Counted from the first letter of the stretch, positions 42,544 to 52,117 are shown. The stretch is 61,871 nucleotides of DNA from CAYJBH01 sp964370605 (GCA_964370605.1 CAYJJX010000014.1:1-61871), one strand, 5' to 3'. Notes: generated by a model from the letters alone, not told the origin. Program-made: numbers and translations.

Positions 42544-43293
42544 TCACCATTCGATATTAGTGTATTGTTGCTTTGCGGCGGCTTGTCCGAATTCGTTTCC
42601 GGCGCTTTTTAGGTTGTCACAAATTTCATCGAGTGATCTGCCAGCAGCACTACGCGAGGCAACGATTACATGGTTACATTCATTATCATCCATGAAGCGC
42701 GATGCGTTTAGAATTTCGGCCTCGTCTTCTTTTGGGATTACCAAAAAACCGTGTTTGTCCGCATGTATAAGCTCACCCGGTTTAACCTTACAACCGAAAA
42801 CTTCAACTTCGCAATTCCATTTTACCGGTGTGCTGTATGCGTGGCCGACACACATTCTTTTTGCAAGCGCCTTGAAACCTGCGTTTGTCATCTCATCCAC
42901 ATCGCGCACAGCGCCGTCCACGATTGTGCCGACACACCCGAGTGCTTTATGAGCGTTGCTGTTTACCTCTCCCCAGAATGCTCCGATGCATCTTGGTTTG
43001 TCAAGGTCCTGAACAACGACGATTTTCGGACCCGGTATAGAGGCAACATAACGGCGATACTCGTCCCAAGCATTTTTGTTTTCGGTGTGTTTTTTGTTAG
43101 AGGGCTCGAATTGTACGGTAATTGCCCTGCCGACCATACTCCCCATCTGTGGCATGTAGTCGACGACGTTCTCTTCGTTGAATCGGGTGCATATATCGCT
43201 TTTAGTTATCTGCTCCCAGCCGTTATATATTGTGGGCGTGTTCCATCTTTTTAGTTTCAACATGTCTGCATGCGTCATGGAATATTGGCTCAT
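42544..43293 (-). CDS. RraA-like family protein (possible aldolase)
   Basis: 249 residues, soluble. The core CVGTIVDGAVRDVDEM and the preceding GAFWGEVNSNAHKALG match the RraA / HMG-CHA aldolase fold, in which the DG..RD residues bind metal and a keto-acid substrate. Members are either RNase E inhibitors or pyruvate-forming aldolases; in a catabolic operon of a Firmicute the second role is more likely. It is the last gene of the operon, 21 bases after the sialidase-like gene, with GGAG nine bases before the ATG. Confidence 0.85.
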   Translation of the reverse strand: MSQYSMTHADMLKLKRWNTPTIYNGWEQITKSDICTRFNEENVVDYMPQMGSMVGRAITVQFEPSNKKHTENKNAWDEYRRYVASIPGPKIVVVQDLDKPRCIGAFWGEVNSNAHKALGCVGTIVDGAVRDVDEMTNAGFKALAKRMCVGHAYSTPVKWNCEVEVFGCKVKPGELIHADKHGFLVIPKEDEAEILNASRFMDDNECNHVIVASRSAAGRSLDEICDNLKSAGNEFGQAAAKQQYTNIEW

Positions 43294-43314
43294 TTGATTT
43301 TACTCCTTGTGTTT

Positions 43315-45021
43315 TTATAACTCTTTTGGGTCAAGATAACATCCTATCAATCTGGATTTTCCTTGCTTTGTTCCAAGGTTTGTGTAATCAACGAACATTA
43401 TTCGACCGTCATCCAACATGACCCATGAACAATAGCCATGGTCAGGATATCCTGATGTAATTGCGGGGTTTCTGTTTGCGTGTATTAAGGTCAGTCGATC
43501 ACGTTGATACTGATCAGGATACAGTCCGTCATCTTTGCTCCATTCAAAAGTATAGTCTGGCCTTGTTGGATTTTTCACCTTGTATCGAACATAGCTCCAG
43601 GTGCTCTTTCCGCTGTCGCCACATTGTCCAAACCAGGTCAAGTCACCCGGTTGTGTGGAATAAAATAGTGATTTTACTCTTGCGCAATCCTCTCGGAAAA
43701 CGCAGTGGTTTATCACCAGCTCTGAGTCGACATAGGTACGAGCAATACCACCGGACATCACTATTTTTATATGACGTTCACGACGCATATCAAAGTATTT
43801 CGCGTGGTCTGCCCCTGCCTGTCCAAATGTCAACCTGTTTGGTGCGATATAAAGGACAAACGAGTTGTTCCAAAGTGTTATTTTGCTAATGGAGATGAGT
43901 GCGGTGGCAACGTCGTCTTCTCCCTCGACCTTCACCTTTGCCTCGAACAATATTTCAGAGAATGAATTTTCGGGAGGAAGCAACGTGTATTTGCAGTCAA
44001 CATTTTTTCCGTTGTTGATTTGCAGGCCGTCCTCTTTCAATTCGACGTCGTGGGTTCCGTACGGTCCGCCGATTTCATAAAATCCAGCCTCTTTTTTGAT
44101 GTCACCACACCATGCATAGGTTCCTACCCCGCCGAGTAGGTTGCGGCCCGCAACCAAAACTCTGCCATCGGGCAGTTGCTTTGAATAGGGTCGGTGGAAG
44201 TGGAAAGGTGTCATCACCGGCTTTGTCCAGTTTTTGCCGTTGTCTCGTGAAAAAGCCACGAATCCCGGCTCTCCGCAACAGTGATTCTCACGCATAAAGC
44301 AGGCGAGTTCTTTTCCTCCGTCAAGAAGGACTATTGCTCCTTCGCAAAAGCGAGAGTAGCCGTCGTGCGCAACGGTTGAGTATTCTTTCCAGGTTTTTCC
44401 GCCGTCTTCAGAGGTAGTGAAGACCACCGCAAACTCTTGACTGGTTCTTCTCATTACATGTGAGACGACGCAAAGGTTTTTATTCGGCAATTCAATGATC
44501 CTGTCCGGCTCAAATCCGGGTATTTCGGTCTCGATGTGCTCACTCCAACTGACACCGCCGTCATGCGACCAATACAGCCAGTTTCCAAACGGCTGTTCTT
44601 CATGAAAGTGTCCGTAATCGTTATGATCAATAAGGACTGCAAGGCGTCCGTCGGAAAAGGACGAAAGGCGTGGTGTTACCAAACGTTCGTCGCCGTTTTT
44701 CAGTTCGGCGCGATCCACCTCAGATAATTTGAACCAGTTTTCACCCTTGTCGTCGCTTGCCAAAATCGTGAGGATTTGATTTTCCTGTGACCAGTGTGCG
44801 TCGTTATCGCTGTAAACGAGCAGTAGTCTGCCACCTTCTATCTCTACGATATCCGGATTTTTTGTGAATCGGTCAGGACTGTTCCAAACCGGAAACACCG
44901 GACCATTAACGTTTCGGGTGTGTTTGTGGAGGATTATTTCAATGTCACTATCGTCAATGCCTTTGCCGACAAATATAGAACCTTGATCTTCGTCCTGACC
45001 CGGTATAATGTTTTTTCCCAT
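43315..45021 (-). CDS. Sialidase-fold (BNR/Asp-box) protein, cytoplasmic, with inserted beta-sandwich
   Basis: 568 residues from ATG 45021 (AAAGGA 12 bases upstream; two further ATGs lie at 45033 and 45045). Four Asp-box motifs are clear: SDDKGENW, SHDGGVSW, SEDGGKTW and SRDNGKNW, giving a six-bladed propeller. About residues 320-480 interrupt the propeller with a segment resembling a concanavalin-like sandwich (FEAKVKVEGEDD, LYIAPNRLTFG, RHIKIVMSGG, RTYVDSELV). No signal peptide is present, and the N-terminal FRIP motif of true sialidases is not visible, so the glycoside cleaved may not be a sialic acid. It lies between the NanA-like and RraA-like genes. Confidence 0.8.
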   Translation of the reverse strand: MGKNIIPGQDEDQGSIFVGKGIDDSDIEIILHKHTRNVNGPVFPVWNSPDRFTKNPDIVEIEGGRLLLVYSDNDAHWSQENQILTILASDDKGENWFKLSEVDRAELKNGDERLVTPRLSSFSDGRLAVLIDHNDYGHFHEEQPFGNWLYWSHDGGVSWSEHIETEIPGFEPDRIIELPNKNLCVVSHVMRRTSQEFAVVFTTSEDGGKTWKEYSTVAHDGYSRFCEGAIVLLDGGKELACFMRENHCCGEPGFVAFSRDNGKNWTKPVMTPFHFHRPYSKQLPDGRVLVAGRNLLGGVGTYAWCGDIKKEAGFYEIGGPYGTHDVELKEDGLQINNGKNVDCKYTLLPPENSFSEILFEAKVKVEGEDDVATALISISKITLWNNSFVLYIAPNRLTFGQAGADHAKYFDMRRERHIKIVMSGGIARTYVDSELVINHCVFREDCARVKSLFYSTQPGDLTWFGQCGDSGKSTWSYVRYKVKNPTRPDYTFEWSKDDGLYPDQYQRDRLTLIHANRNPAITSGYPDHGYCSWVMLDDGRIMFVDYTNLGTKQGKSRLIGCYLDPKEL

Positions 45022-45153
45022 TATGATGCTCATTCCTTTCTGCATGATTTGTGTGGTTTTTACGTTTAGGCTTACAAGTGAAAGAATTGATGCTGTGCCG
45101 AAAAGTGTGAACTTGCATTTGAATTTATTAAGAAGTTTTCTCCATTCACGCTG

Positions 45154-46023
45154 TTATATCAGGTCGTATACACCGTCGAGAATACTCTTTTGCGCCGCAG
45201 TCAATTCATGTGCAGGTCTTCTGCAACCGTTACACTCGATGCCCTGCTTGCCAAGGAAGTATTTTACCGTCTGTTGCACGCCACAACCGATCATTGCCGA
45301 AATAATTGTGTTAGCTTCTTTTTGGAGAGCCAAAGCACCTTCGATGTCTTTTGCTTTGAACAGTTCGGTCATCTTGATGAATTTTGGTGCCATGAAATTG
45401 AATGTAGATCCGATAGCACCTGCGGCGTTATACGGAAGAGCGGATATGTACATCTCGTCGTGGCCGTTAAAAATACAAAGCTCTTCGTCTATGGTCTGGA
45501 ATTGTTCCATCGTAAAAAGATCTTTGCTTGTGAATTTTATTCCGGTGAAGTTTTTGTGTTCGTTTAGTTTTTTTATACTGTCCACAGTGAGCTCAATTCC
45601 GGCTAGGGCAGGGAAATTATAAGCAATAAACGGAAGGTCGACACTGTCCATTATACCCATGTAATGATCAACGACCTCATCTATGCTGTACTTATAGTAA
45701 AATGGTGGGACAGCAGAAATTGCATCGGCGCCGCATTCCTCGGCAAACTTTGCAAAGCTGATCGACTGTTTTGTCGAGAGGCTACCGACATGTATGATAA
45801 CCTTTACGCGTTTATTGGTGTATTCGGTGGCAGTCTTGACAACACTGTTGCGCTCCTCGTCGCTCAGTAAAAAGCATTCACCGGTACTACCTACGACATA
45901 AAAACCGGATACTCCTTCATCGATAAGCTTATCTATCAATTTTTTAAGTGCGTCATGATCAACATTGCCGTTTTTGTCAAAAGGTGTCACAAGTGCTGTG
46001 AAAATCCCTGTAAACTTTTTCAT
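45154..46023 (-). CDS. nanA: N-acetylneuraminate lyase-like aldolase (DHDPS/NAL superfamily)
   Basis: 289 residues, the family length. The expected reaction is cleavage of N-acetylneuraminate to N-acetylmannosamine and pyruvate. The keto-acid binding motif GSTGE (45-49), the catalytic Tyr135 in YNFPALAG and the Schiff-base Lys163 in GIKFTSKDLF sit at the positions known in E. coli NanA, and GIKFTS is more typical of neuraminate lyases than of dihydrodipicolinate synthases. AGGAG is nine bases from the ATG. nanE, nanK, nagA and nagB are absent from the window. Other 2-keto-3-deoxy sugar acids remain possible substrates. Confidence 0.88.
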   Translation of the reverse strand: MKKFTGIFTALVTPFDKNGNVDHDALKKLIDKLIDEGVSGFYVVGSTGECFLLSDEERNSVVKTATEYTNKRVKVIIHVGSLSTKQSISFAKFAEECGADAISAVPPFYYKYSIDEVVDHYMGIMDSVDLPFIAYNFPALAGIELTVDSIKKLNEHKNFTGIKFTSKDLFTMEQFQTIDEELCIFNGHDEMYISALPYNAAGAIGSTFNFMAPKFIKMTELFKAKDIEGALALQKEANTIISAMIGCGVQQTVKYFLGKQGIECNGCRRPAHELTAAQKSILDGVYDLI

Positions 46024-46050
46024 TTTTAATGCTCCTATCTAGTATTTCAT

Positions 46051-47199
46051 CTATAAAATAAAGCTCTTTGCAAGCTCTTTTCCATAATCGACTGTTCCGT
46101 AAGCCTGCATTGCAAACCTGCCGCCCTGTGACAGTTCGACTATATTGTCTCTTGTCAGCTGCTGTCCCTTGTCGATGATTTCGCCAAAGGGAAGTCCGAA
46201 ACTGCAAAACGCGATATTTGAAAGTTCTTTTTTTGCGACAAATAAGTCCTCAACCGTTTTTGCTTGATTGCGTAGGAACGCAGCCTCCATCATTTTCATA
46301 CCCGGCAGATTGTTTATTGTGTTGGTCGCATGGAGAATTGGTCCGCATGTATGAAGGAAGATATCGCCGAGTTTTTCGTTCATATAGGCGAAACTGTCTC
46401 TGTATATTTCGACATATGATTCCTCCGACATCGTCGAAATCCAGTCATCGACCATCAGTCCCTTTACATTATCCGGTTGATAAAACCTTGCTCTCGGACG
46501 GAAGAACTTCGATGAGCCGGCCGCGGCAAACAGTCCTTCGATAACCTCGACCATCACTTTTGTAATCATCAATCCGAGATCTCTCATGAGTTCCGGTTCG
46601 GTTATTGTAGCAATGAGGCCTTCATTTTCGCTCATTATTCTCAGTGAGTTAGTGGATGGGCCCTGCAACTGCGGATAGGCAATATCCACACAGCCTTGCA
46701 AATGTTCTGCTAAAAATTTTGCATTATCGGTTATGAGTAAAAAGTTGTCATCCTGTTGCAGGTTTGGCATTTTGAGGTTAGGTATCTCGTCTACGCTTTC
46801 AATAGCATGTTTGTCGATTGTCAGACAACCGCCGTCATGAACACTCAGCTTGGTGCCGAAGAGTTGAGCGATATAACCTGAGTGCGATATTCCGCAAAGC
46901 GCCACTGCCGGCACATAGTCGAATACCGGAAGGGTGTCGAGGCGATAAACTATCGACTGCATCTGGGAGCAAAGTGCACTTTTGAATCGGTTATCTGCCC
47001 ATGGTGCGGTTTTGATTTCACGGGGCTCTGTAAATTCATATTCGATATGGGGAGCTTCCGGCGTTATGCCCATGGCAATGTTTCGCATCTTGTTTCGTGA
47101 TCGTTCAATGCGATCGTTTTCTTCAATCAGAATTTCCTTGAAGATGTGTACCGCTTCTTTAAAATCGGCAGCATTCACGATGCGTTCAGACCTGCTCAT
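46051..47199 (-). CDS. Uroporphyrinogen-decarboxylase-superfamily protein, divergent
   Basis: 382 residues, soluble. Similar in plan to UroD/methyltransferase TIM barrels, with IFLHTCGPILHATN supplying the HxCG motif that binds zinc in MtaA/MtbA-type corrinoid methyltransferases. The C-terminal GGxDxxxLxxG region normally seen in this family is not recognisable; the protein ends FCSFGLPFGEIIDKGQQLTRDNI instead. GGAG is seven bases before the ATG at 47199. It lies between the NanA-like gene and the importer permeases. It is not expected to make heme precursors in this setting; the reaction is unknown. Confidence 0.75.
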   Translation of the reverse strand: MSRSERIVNAADFKEAVHIFKEILIEENDRIERSRNKMRNIAMGITPEAPHIEYEFTEPREIKTAPWADNRFKSALCSQMQSIVYRLDTLPVFDYVPAVALCGISHSGYIAQLFGTKLSVHDGGCLTIDKHAIESVDEIPNLKMPNLQQDDNFLLITDNAKFLAEHLQGCVDIAYPQLQGPSTNSLRIMSENEGLIATITEPELMRDLGLMITKVMVEVIEGLFAAAGSSKFFRPRARFYQPDNVKGLMVDDWISTMSEESYVEIYRDSFAYMNEKLGDIFLHTCGPILHATNTINNLPGMKMMEAAFLRNQAKTVEDLFVAKKELSNIAFCSFGLPFGEIIDKGQQLTRDNIVELSQGGRFAMQAYGTVDYGKELAKSFIL

Positions 47200-47231
47200 C
47201 ACTGATCTCCTATATTAAATTGTTTATAATA

Positions 47232-48128
47232 TTAACCTTTGACCGATCCCACCATGATACCTTTAACGAAATACTTTTGAATGAATGGGTATACGCACAG
47301 AATTGGAAGTGTTGTGACAATAATTGCCGCACATTTCATCGACTCTGTGGGGGGAGGTTCTGCCATTTCATTCAATATTGCGTTGTTAACCTCGGTATTT
47401 GACATTGATAAAACTATGTTACGCAGTATAACCTGTAATGGTTTCAGTGCGCTGTCGTTGATGTACATAGATGCATCGAACCAAGCATTCCAGTGCCAAA
47501 CGGCATAGAAAAGCCCGATGGTTGCGATGGAAGGAAGGCTGAGCGGGAGAATAATGCGCAGCAAAATTTTTATTATGGATGCGCCATCAATCTTTGCGCT
47601 CTCCTCGAGACTGTCTGGAATTTCCATGAAGAAGTTGCGCATCAATAGTGTGTTCCAAACACTTACAGCGCTTGGCAACAACATTGCCCAGATTGTGTCG
47701 TATATGCCGATGTTACGTACAAGCAGATATGTCGGAATCATGCCACCGCTGAAAAGCATCGGAAAAAATACAAACGCAGTGATAACTTTTCGATAAGGCA
47801 GGTTTCTTTTGCTCATTCCGTATGCGAGCGTTACTGTAAAAGCAAGGCTGATGGCGGTGCCGAGCACTGTTCTGAGTATTGTGATAAAGTAGGCGCGATA
47901 GATAACCGAGCCACCGGATAGCAATACTTCATATGAGCTGAGGTCGATCTCCTCGGGAAACAGTTGATACGGTCCGCGCCGTGCAGACTCGAGAACCCCG
48001 ACGAACGAGGTTGCAAAAACCGTCCAAAACGGTATGAAGAAGACAAGGATAAGCATAAGCATAAATATTAAGTTTGCAATATCGAATACCTTGCCTCCGA
48101 GAGATGTATTTTTCATTTTATATTCCAC
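47232..48128 (-). CDS. Sugar ABC transporter permease (YtcP/LplC type)
   Basis: 298 residues with six membrane spans. The permease signature EESAKIDGASIIKILLRIILPLSLPSIATIGLF is the EAA loop that docks on the ATPase. The N-terminus (KVFDIANLIFMLMLILVFFIPFWTVFATSF) is typical of the CUT1 LplC/YtcP group. AAAGGTGG is eight bases from the ATG. It works with the next two proteins; no ATPase gene is present, so a shared MsmX/UgpC-type ATPase elsewhere is expected. Confidence 0.95.
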   Translation of the reverse strand: MEYKMKNTSLGGKVFDIANLIFMLMLILVFFIPFWTVFATSFVGVLESARRGPYQLFPEEIDLSSYEVLLSGGSVIYRAYFITILRTVLGTAISLAFTVTLAYGMSKRNLPYRKVITAFVFFPMLFSGGMIPTYLLVRNIGIYDTIWAMLLPSAVSVWNTLLMRNFFMEIPDSLEESAKIDGASIIKILLRIILPLSLPSIATIGLFYAVWHWNAWFDASMYINDSALKPLQVILRNIVLSMSNTEVNNAILNEMAEPPPTESMKCAAIIVTTLPILCVYPFIQKYFVKGIMVGSVKG

Positions 48129-48156
48129 CTTTCATTGGGATTTTGAAAATTCAGAA

Positions 48157-49101
48157 TTACCATATGCCGGATTGACCGAGTTTATTTGCTATCCAATTGG
48201 TTGTGCCCACCAGTACAAGGCATACGACCGATTTGAACAGGTTGACGGCGGTAGTATAAGAATATTCAAGGTTTACTATACCTTCGCGATAAACATAGGT
48301 ATCGATAATATCTCCGCTTTCATAGACGGCAGGTGAATATAACAGTAAAATCTCTTCAAATCCGGCATTTAGCAGATTTCCGATAGCTAAAATCAACATT
48401 ATGATTATTATGCTTGCCATACCGGGGAGGGTGATATATATTGCTCTTTGGAATCGATTTGCACCGTCGATGATCGCTGCCTCGTGTTGCTGCATGTCGA
48501 TTCCGGCGATGGCGGCAAGATAGATTATGCTGTTCCAACCGACGGTTTTCCAAAGGTTGGACACGACCAGTATATTCTGAAAATAGTCATTCGAACCAAG
48601 GAAGAATATCGGTTCAACACCAAATAGTCCTAGTAGTTGATTGATCAATCCACCGTTGGTGCTGAGCATTGTTATGATGAGTCCGGAAAGTATGACTGTG
48701 GATATAAAGTGAGGAAGATACGAGACTGTCTGGACTACCTTCTTGAATCTACTGAATAGGAGCTCATTCAAAAGAAGAGCTAAAATAATGGGTGCGGGGA
48801 ATCCGACAATAAGTTTCTTTATGCTGATAGACAGTGTGTTGCCCAGCAAACTCCAAAAATAGTGTGATGAAAAAAATCGCTCGAACTGATCAAATCCTAT
48901 AAAAGGAGCTTCGATCATCCCCTCAATACCACCATAAGGGGAAACGTCTTTGAAAGCAATCAGTATTCCAATCATCGGCACATAATTGAAAATGAGTAGC
49001 ATCAGTAGTGCCGGCAACATAATCAGATATATTGGCCAATGCTTCAATGCGTTCGGCTTTGGTTCTTTGAGCCTTGATGAATTTTTGATTTGTTTTGTCA
49101 T
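48157..49101 (-). CDS. Sugar ABC transporter permease (YteP/LplB type)
   Basis: 314 residues with six membrane spans. It begins with a basic stretch, then HWPIYLIMLPALLMLLIFNYVPMIGILIAFKD, characteristic of LplB/YteP permeases. The EAA loop reads QQHEAAIIDGANRFQRAIYITLPGM. The ATG at 49101 is chosen because AGAAAGGG lies about 12 bases upstream; ATG 49113 abuts that element. It is separated from the binding-protein gene by 215 bases rich in hairpins. Confidence 0.94.
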   Translation of the reverse strand: MTKQIKNSSRLKEPKPNALKHWPIYLIMLPALLMLLIFNYVPMIGILIAFKDVSPYGGIEGMIEAPFIGFDQFERFFSSHYFWSLLGNTLSISIKKLIVGFPAPIILALLLNELLFSRFKKVVQTVSYLPHFISTVILSGLIITMLSTNGGLINQLLGLFGVEPIFFLGSNDYFQNILVVSNLWKTVGWNSIIYLAAIAGIDMQQHEAAIIDGANRFQRAIYITLPGMASIIIIMLILAIGNLLNAGFEEILLLYSPAVYESGDIIDTYVYREGIVNLEYSYTTAVNLFKSVVCLVLVGTTNWIANKLGQSGIW

Positions 49102-49141
49102 ATTTATGATCATCCCTTTCTTGAGTTTTTGTCCGGTTTTG

Positions 49142-49312
49142 CCACGTCAGTGGTCAAATTCAAACGCATTCCGTTTGAAAGGCACAAACACTCTTTCCAA
49201 CTAAAGTTGGGTTAGAAACCAGTTTTCACACTTGTCCCCATTTGGATATATGCGGTAAGATTTTTGTTCTTTATGCTTGATATGGCGCGCCGCCAACGAC
49301 GCGCCATATCAA
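49142..49312 (-). other. Hairpin cluster between binding-protein and permease genes
   Basis: The main stem is TTGATATGGCGCG / CGCGCCATATCAA (49277-49289, 49300-49312), 13 perfect base pairs with a ten-base loop, starting 17 bases past the binding-protein stop. There is no U-run, so it is more likely an mRNA-stabilising or processing stem than a terminator. Smaller hairpins follow: CCAACT/AGTTGG near 49198-49210, TTCAAACG/CGTTTGAA at 49159-49179 and CCAC/GTGG near 49142-49153. Such stems commonly give high binding-protein and low permease expression. Confidence 0.7.
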
Positions 49313-49328
49313 AAGTTTCAATATGCTA

Positions 49329-50876
49329 TTACAGCAAGTTGTATTGACGTGTAAGCTCGTCTATATAATCTTGCATTCCGACGCCCATGAGCTCTTCTTG
49401 GAACTGGTCGTATTCGGAAAGATCACGTTGACCGGTGATGAATTTTGTGTTTTCTTCTTCTATCATACGTCTGATGTCTTCGAGGTTCGGTACTGCATCC
49501 TGAAGGGCGCCATTGTCAACAATCAGGTTGAAGCTGTCCGGTTTGACCGCTCTGTCAAGGTTTGTGATTTCTTCTCTGATGTAGTCATAGTGCATTTCTT
49601 TGATAGGATCGGAGAAGATATAGCGTGTTTCAAGACCAAGTCCTTGGTGAGAAACGAATTCGCCGATGTAATCTTCGTTGAGGAGTTCGATTTCTTGGTT
49701 ATCTTCGTTGACATACTGCCAGTTGACACCTTCGATACCGTTCTCAAGAACTATGTGGTTGTAAATGTCTTGGTGTTGCCAGTTGATAAATTTGACAACT
49801 GTTTCGGCGTTTTCAGAGTATATCGGGATAAGTGCGCTGCTGGCGCTCATACCGTTTACAGTTTCACATGTGCCCATCGGTCCTTCGATTTGAGCCATTG
49901 TGTAGGTTGCTTCCGGTTGGATGAACGGGGACTGGATGGTGATCGCCGAATACCACATTGCGGCTACACCGACCTGACCTTTTTTGATTATTTCACGAGC
50001 TTGAGTTCCGTCGATTGCAAGAGCTTCTTGGTAGATGTATCCTTTTTCATACCACTCATTCATCTTTGCAAGATAGTCGGCGAACTTGTCGTCCATAACG
50101 GTTGGTTTCAGCATGCCGTCTTCGTCTTCAAAGAATCCATAACCTTCGCCTGTGAATCCAGCAGAGAAAACTTTATGGAGATCTTCACCTTTTGTGGTGA
50201 TGAGCGGAATTGTCAAGCCGTTGCCTGCAGGATCTTCTGTTTTAAAGGCTTCCATAACCGCTTCCAGCTCGTCGATGGTTGTCGGAACTTCCATTCCTGT
50301 TGCATCTAGCCAATCCTGTTGAACGTATACGGGATAAACAACGATTGGTGCCATACGAGGAATACCCCAGGTTGTTCCGTCGCTGTCTTTCATCTGTTGC
50401 ATTGCGGCATCACCCCAGTTTGCAACGATGTCTTGACCGTACATATCGATTTGCTCTGTGAGCGGAGCGATAGCGCCCTCGCCGGCATATTTTGTCCAGT
50501 CGCCCCAGAAAAGGTCAAATTCATCCTGTGCGGCAAACATCATGTTGAGTTTGGCTTCTTCCTCGCCTTTTGGTGGTATGATAACCTCGACCTGTGTGCC
50601 GGTCTGCTCAAAGATGTATTCCTGAACAGCTGTGAAATCAGTTTCTGTCGAACCGGGTTTACCGGCGGACTGGACTTTACCTACGTTTTGGAAAATTGTG
50701 AACGAACCGCCAATCATTCCGTCTGCGGCTTCGGCACCTGAATCGCCCGATTCTGCCGGTGCTTCTGATCCTTCCGGAGCAGTGGACGTTTCTGTCTCAG
50801 GCTGTGCACATGCAGCAAATAAACTGAAAGCCAAAGACAATGTTAGTAGAATAGCAATTAATCTTAACTTACCCAT
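49329..50876 (-). CDS. Extracellular sugar-binding lipoprotein (LplA type)
   Basis: 515 residues. The signal peptide ends in a lipobox (LFAAC); an acidic Ser/Ala/Glu linker follows. The mature part has the two-lobed CUT1 binding-protein plan of the LplA group, with WGIPRMAPIVVYPVYVQQDWLDATGMEVPTTIDELEAVMEAF as the conserved region. It delivers the glycan to the two permeases. GGAGG is five bases before the ATG. It lies 52 bases after the regulator gene with no obvious own promoter, so it is probably cotranscribed with it. Confidence 0.93.
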   Translation of the reverse strand: MGKLRLIAILLTLSLAFSLFAACAQPETETSTAPEGSEAPAESGDSGAEAADGMIGGSFTIFQNVGKVQSAGKPGSTETDFTAVQEYIFEQTGTQVEVIIPPKGEEEAKLNMMFAAQDEFDLFWGDWTKYAGEGAIAPLTEQIDMYGQDIVANWGDAAMQQMKDSDGTTWGIPRMAPIVVYPVYVQQDWLDATGMEVPTTIDELEAVMEAFKTEDPAGNGLTIPLITTKGEDLHKVFSAGFTGEGYGFFEDEDGMLKPTVMDDKFADYLAKMNEWYEKGYIYQEALAIDGTQAREIIKKGQVGVAAMWYSAITIQSPFIQPEATYTMAQIEGPMGTCETVNGMSASSALIPIYSENAETVVKFINWQHQDIYNHIVLENGIEGVNWQYVNEDNQEIELLNEDYIGEFVSHQGLGLETRYIFSDPIKEMHYDYIREEITNLDRAVKPDSFNLIVDNGALQDAVPNLEDIRRMIEEENTKFITGQRDLSEYDQFQEELMGVGMQDYIDELTRQYNLL

Positions 50877-50928
50877 TTTTCCTCCTATTGATTGTTTTTT
50901 ATCGTTGAAAGCTCTTTGCTTTTCAAAC

Positions 50929-52044
50929 CTACGGACAACTTTGCCTCACCGCTATCTGAGGACTGAATATCTTGATTTGGGGTGCAGTACCGGACGCTCG
51001 GCTTCTGTCCATCTCTAGAAGCATCTCCATTGCATGTTTGCCCAAATCGTAAACCGGAAAATATACCGATGTTAGCGGAACGCTCAGCGAGGCGCACATT
51101 TCGGTATTGTCACATCCGATCACCTTGATTTCTTTGCCGGGAATCATGTTCAGCCGAATTATAGATTTGTATGCCCCTGCCGCTATTCTGTCATTGAAGG
51201 CGAATATTCCGTCTATGCCGGGATTATCAATCAATAACTTCAAAGCAACCTCTTCGCCTATCGACAATCCGCTGTATGCGCTGTCATAAACCACCAATTT
51301 TTCATCAAAGTCCAATTTGTTCTCTTGAAGTGCTGTGGTATAGCCTTTGTATCTTTCAATAGCAGTTTCGTATACCGGTGGGGATATGTAGGCTATCTTT
51401 TTACAACCGCTTTCTACGAGTCTTTTTGTTGCCAAGTATCCAGCTTGGAAATTGTTGCAGTATACTCCCGATGTATATATGCCGGGTACATTTCGATAAC
51501 AGCAGACAACCGGAACGTTGTTTTTCTTTAGCTTTTCGAATACTGCGGTAGCCGACATTCCTTTTAGTGAGGGGGCTATGATTATTCCGTCGACACCGTC
51601 TTCCAGTAGTCTATTTAAATATGCATCCTGTTTTGCAATGGAATGATCGGTGTTGCAGATCAAAATGTTGATACGGTGTTCATTTGCAATATCTTCGACG
51701 CCACGCAGGATATAAGGATAGATGTCATGTGTTATGCTGCCGATCAAAAGCGCAATCGTTCTTAGATTTGTTACTGAGGTGTGGGAGATGAATTCAATCG
51801 GTCCGGTGTTATCGACATCGGAGTTTACAAACGATCCACTTCCCTTGACGCTTCGCAAAACATTTTCTTTTACAAGCTGTGCTACCGCTTTTTCGATTGT
51901 AACCCTCGATACTCCGAACTGTTTTGCAAGTTCGTTTCGACTTTTCATCTTTTCGCCGAATTCCATTTCGCCGATCTCGGAACGTAAATTGTCAAGCACC
52001 ATTTCGTATTTATAAGACTTTTCTACTGTCATGTATCTTGCCAA
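50929..52044 (-). CDS. GntR-type winged helix / LacI-type sensor transcription regulator (AraR-like)
   Basis: 371 residues from the TTG at 52044, which has GGAGG five bases upstream; the ATG 12 bases later has no well-spaced site. The N-terminal winged helix of the GntR type is EKMKSRNELAKQFGVSRVTIEKAVAQLVKENVLRSVKGSGSFV. From about residue 90 the protein is a periplasmic-binding-fold sensor of the LacI type (IALLIGSITHDIYPYILRGVEDIA, IDGIFAFNDRIAAGAYKSI, IKVIGCDNTEMC). This domain combination is that of AraR. It probably represses the flanking catabolic genes and itself and responds to a sugar. Confidence 0.92.
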   Translation of the reverse strand: MARYMTVEKSYKYEMVLDNLRSEIGEMEFGEKMKSRNELAKQFGVSRVTIEKAVAQLVKENVLRSVKGSGSFVNSDVDNTGPIEFISHTSVTNLRTIALLIGSITHDIYPYILRGVEDIANEHRINILICNTDHSIAKQDAYLNRLLEDGVDGIIIAPSLKGMSATAVFEKLKKNNVPVVCCYRNVPGIYTSGVYCNNFQAGYLATKRLVESGCKKIAYISPPVYETAIERYKGYTTALQENKLDFDEKLVVYDSAYSGLSIGEEVALKLLIDNPGIDGIFAFNDRIAAGAYKSIIRLNMIPGKEIKVIGCDNTEMCASLSVPLTSVYFPVYDLGKHAMEMLLEMDRSRASGTAPQIKIFSPQIAVRQSCP

Positions 52045-52075
52045 CCTTGCCTCCTTGATGTTCGATGCTTCCCTC

Positions 52076-52117
52076 AAGTTGTATCTAAGTTATACAACTT
52101 CAAACAAGACAAGTCAA
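52076..52117 (-). promoter_or_regulatory. Regulator promoter overlapped by a perfect operator
   Basis: On the minus strand, TTGACT (52117-52112) and TATAAC (52094-52089) with a 17-base spacer. AAGTTGTAT (52076-52084) and ATACAACTT (52092-52100) form a 9-bp inverted repeat with a seven-base spacer covering the -10 element. The TTGTA...TACAA half-sites resemble AraR-type operators, so autorepression is likely. Confidence 0.75.
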
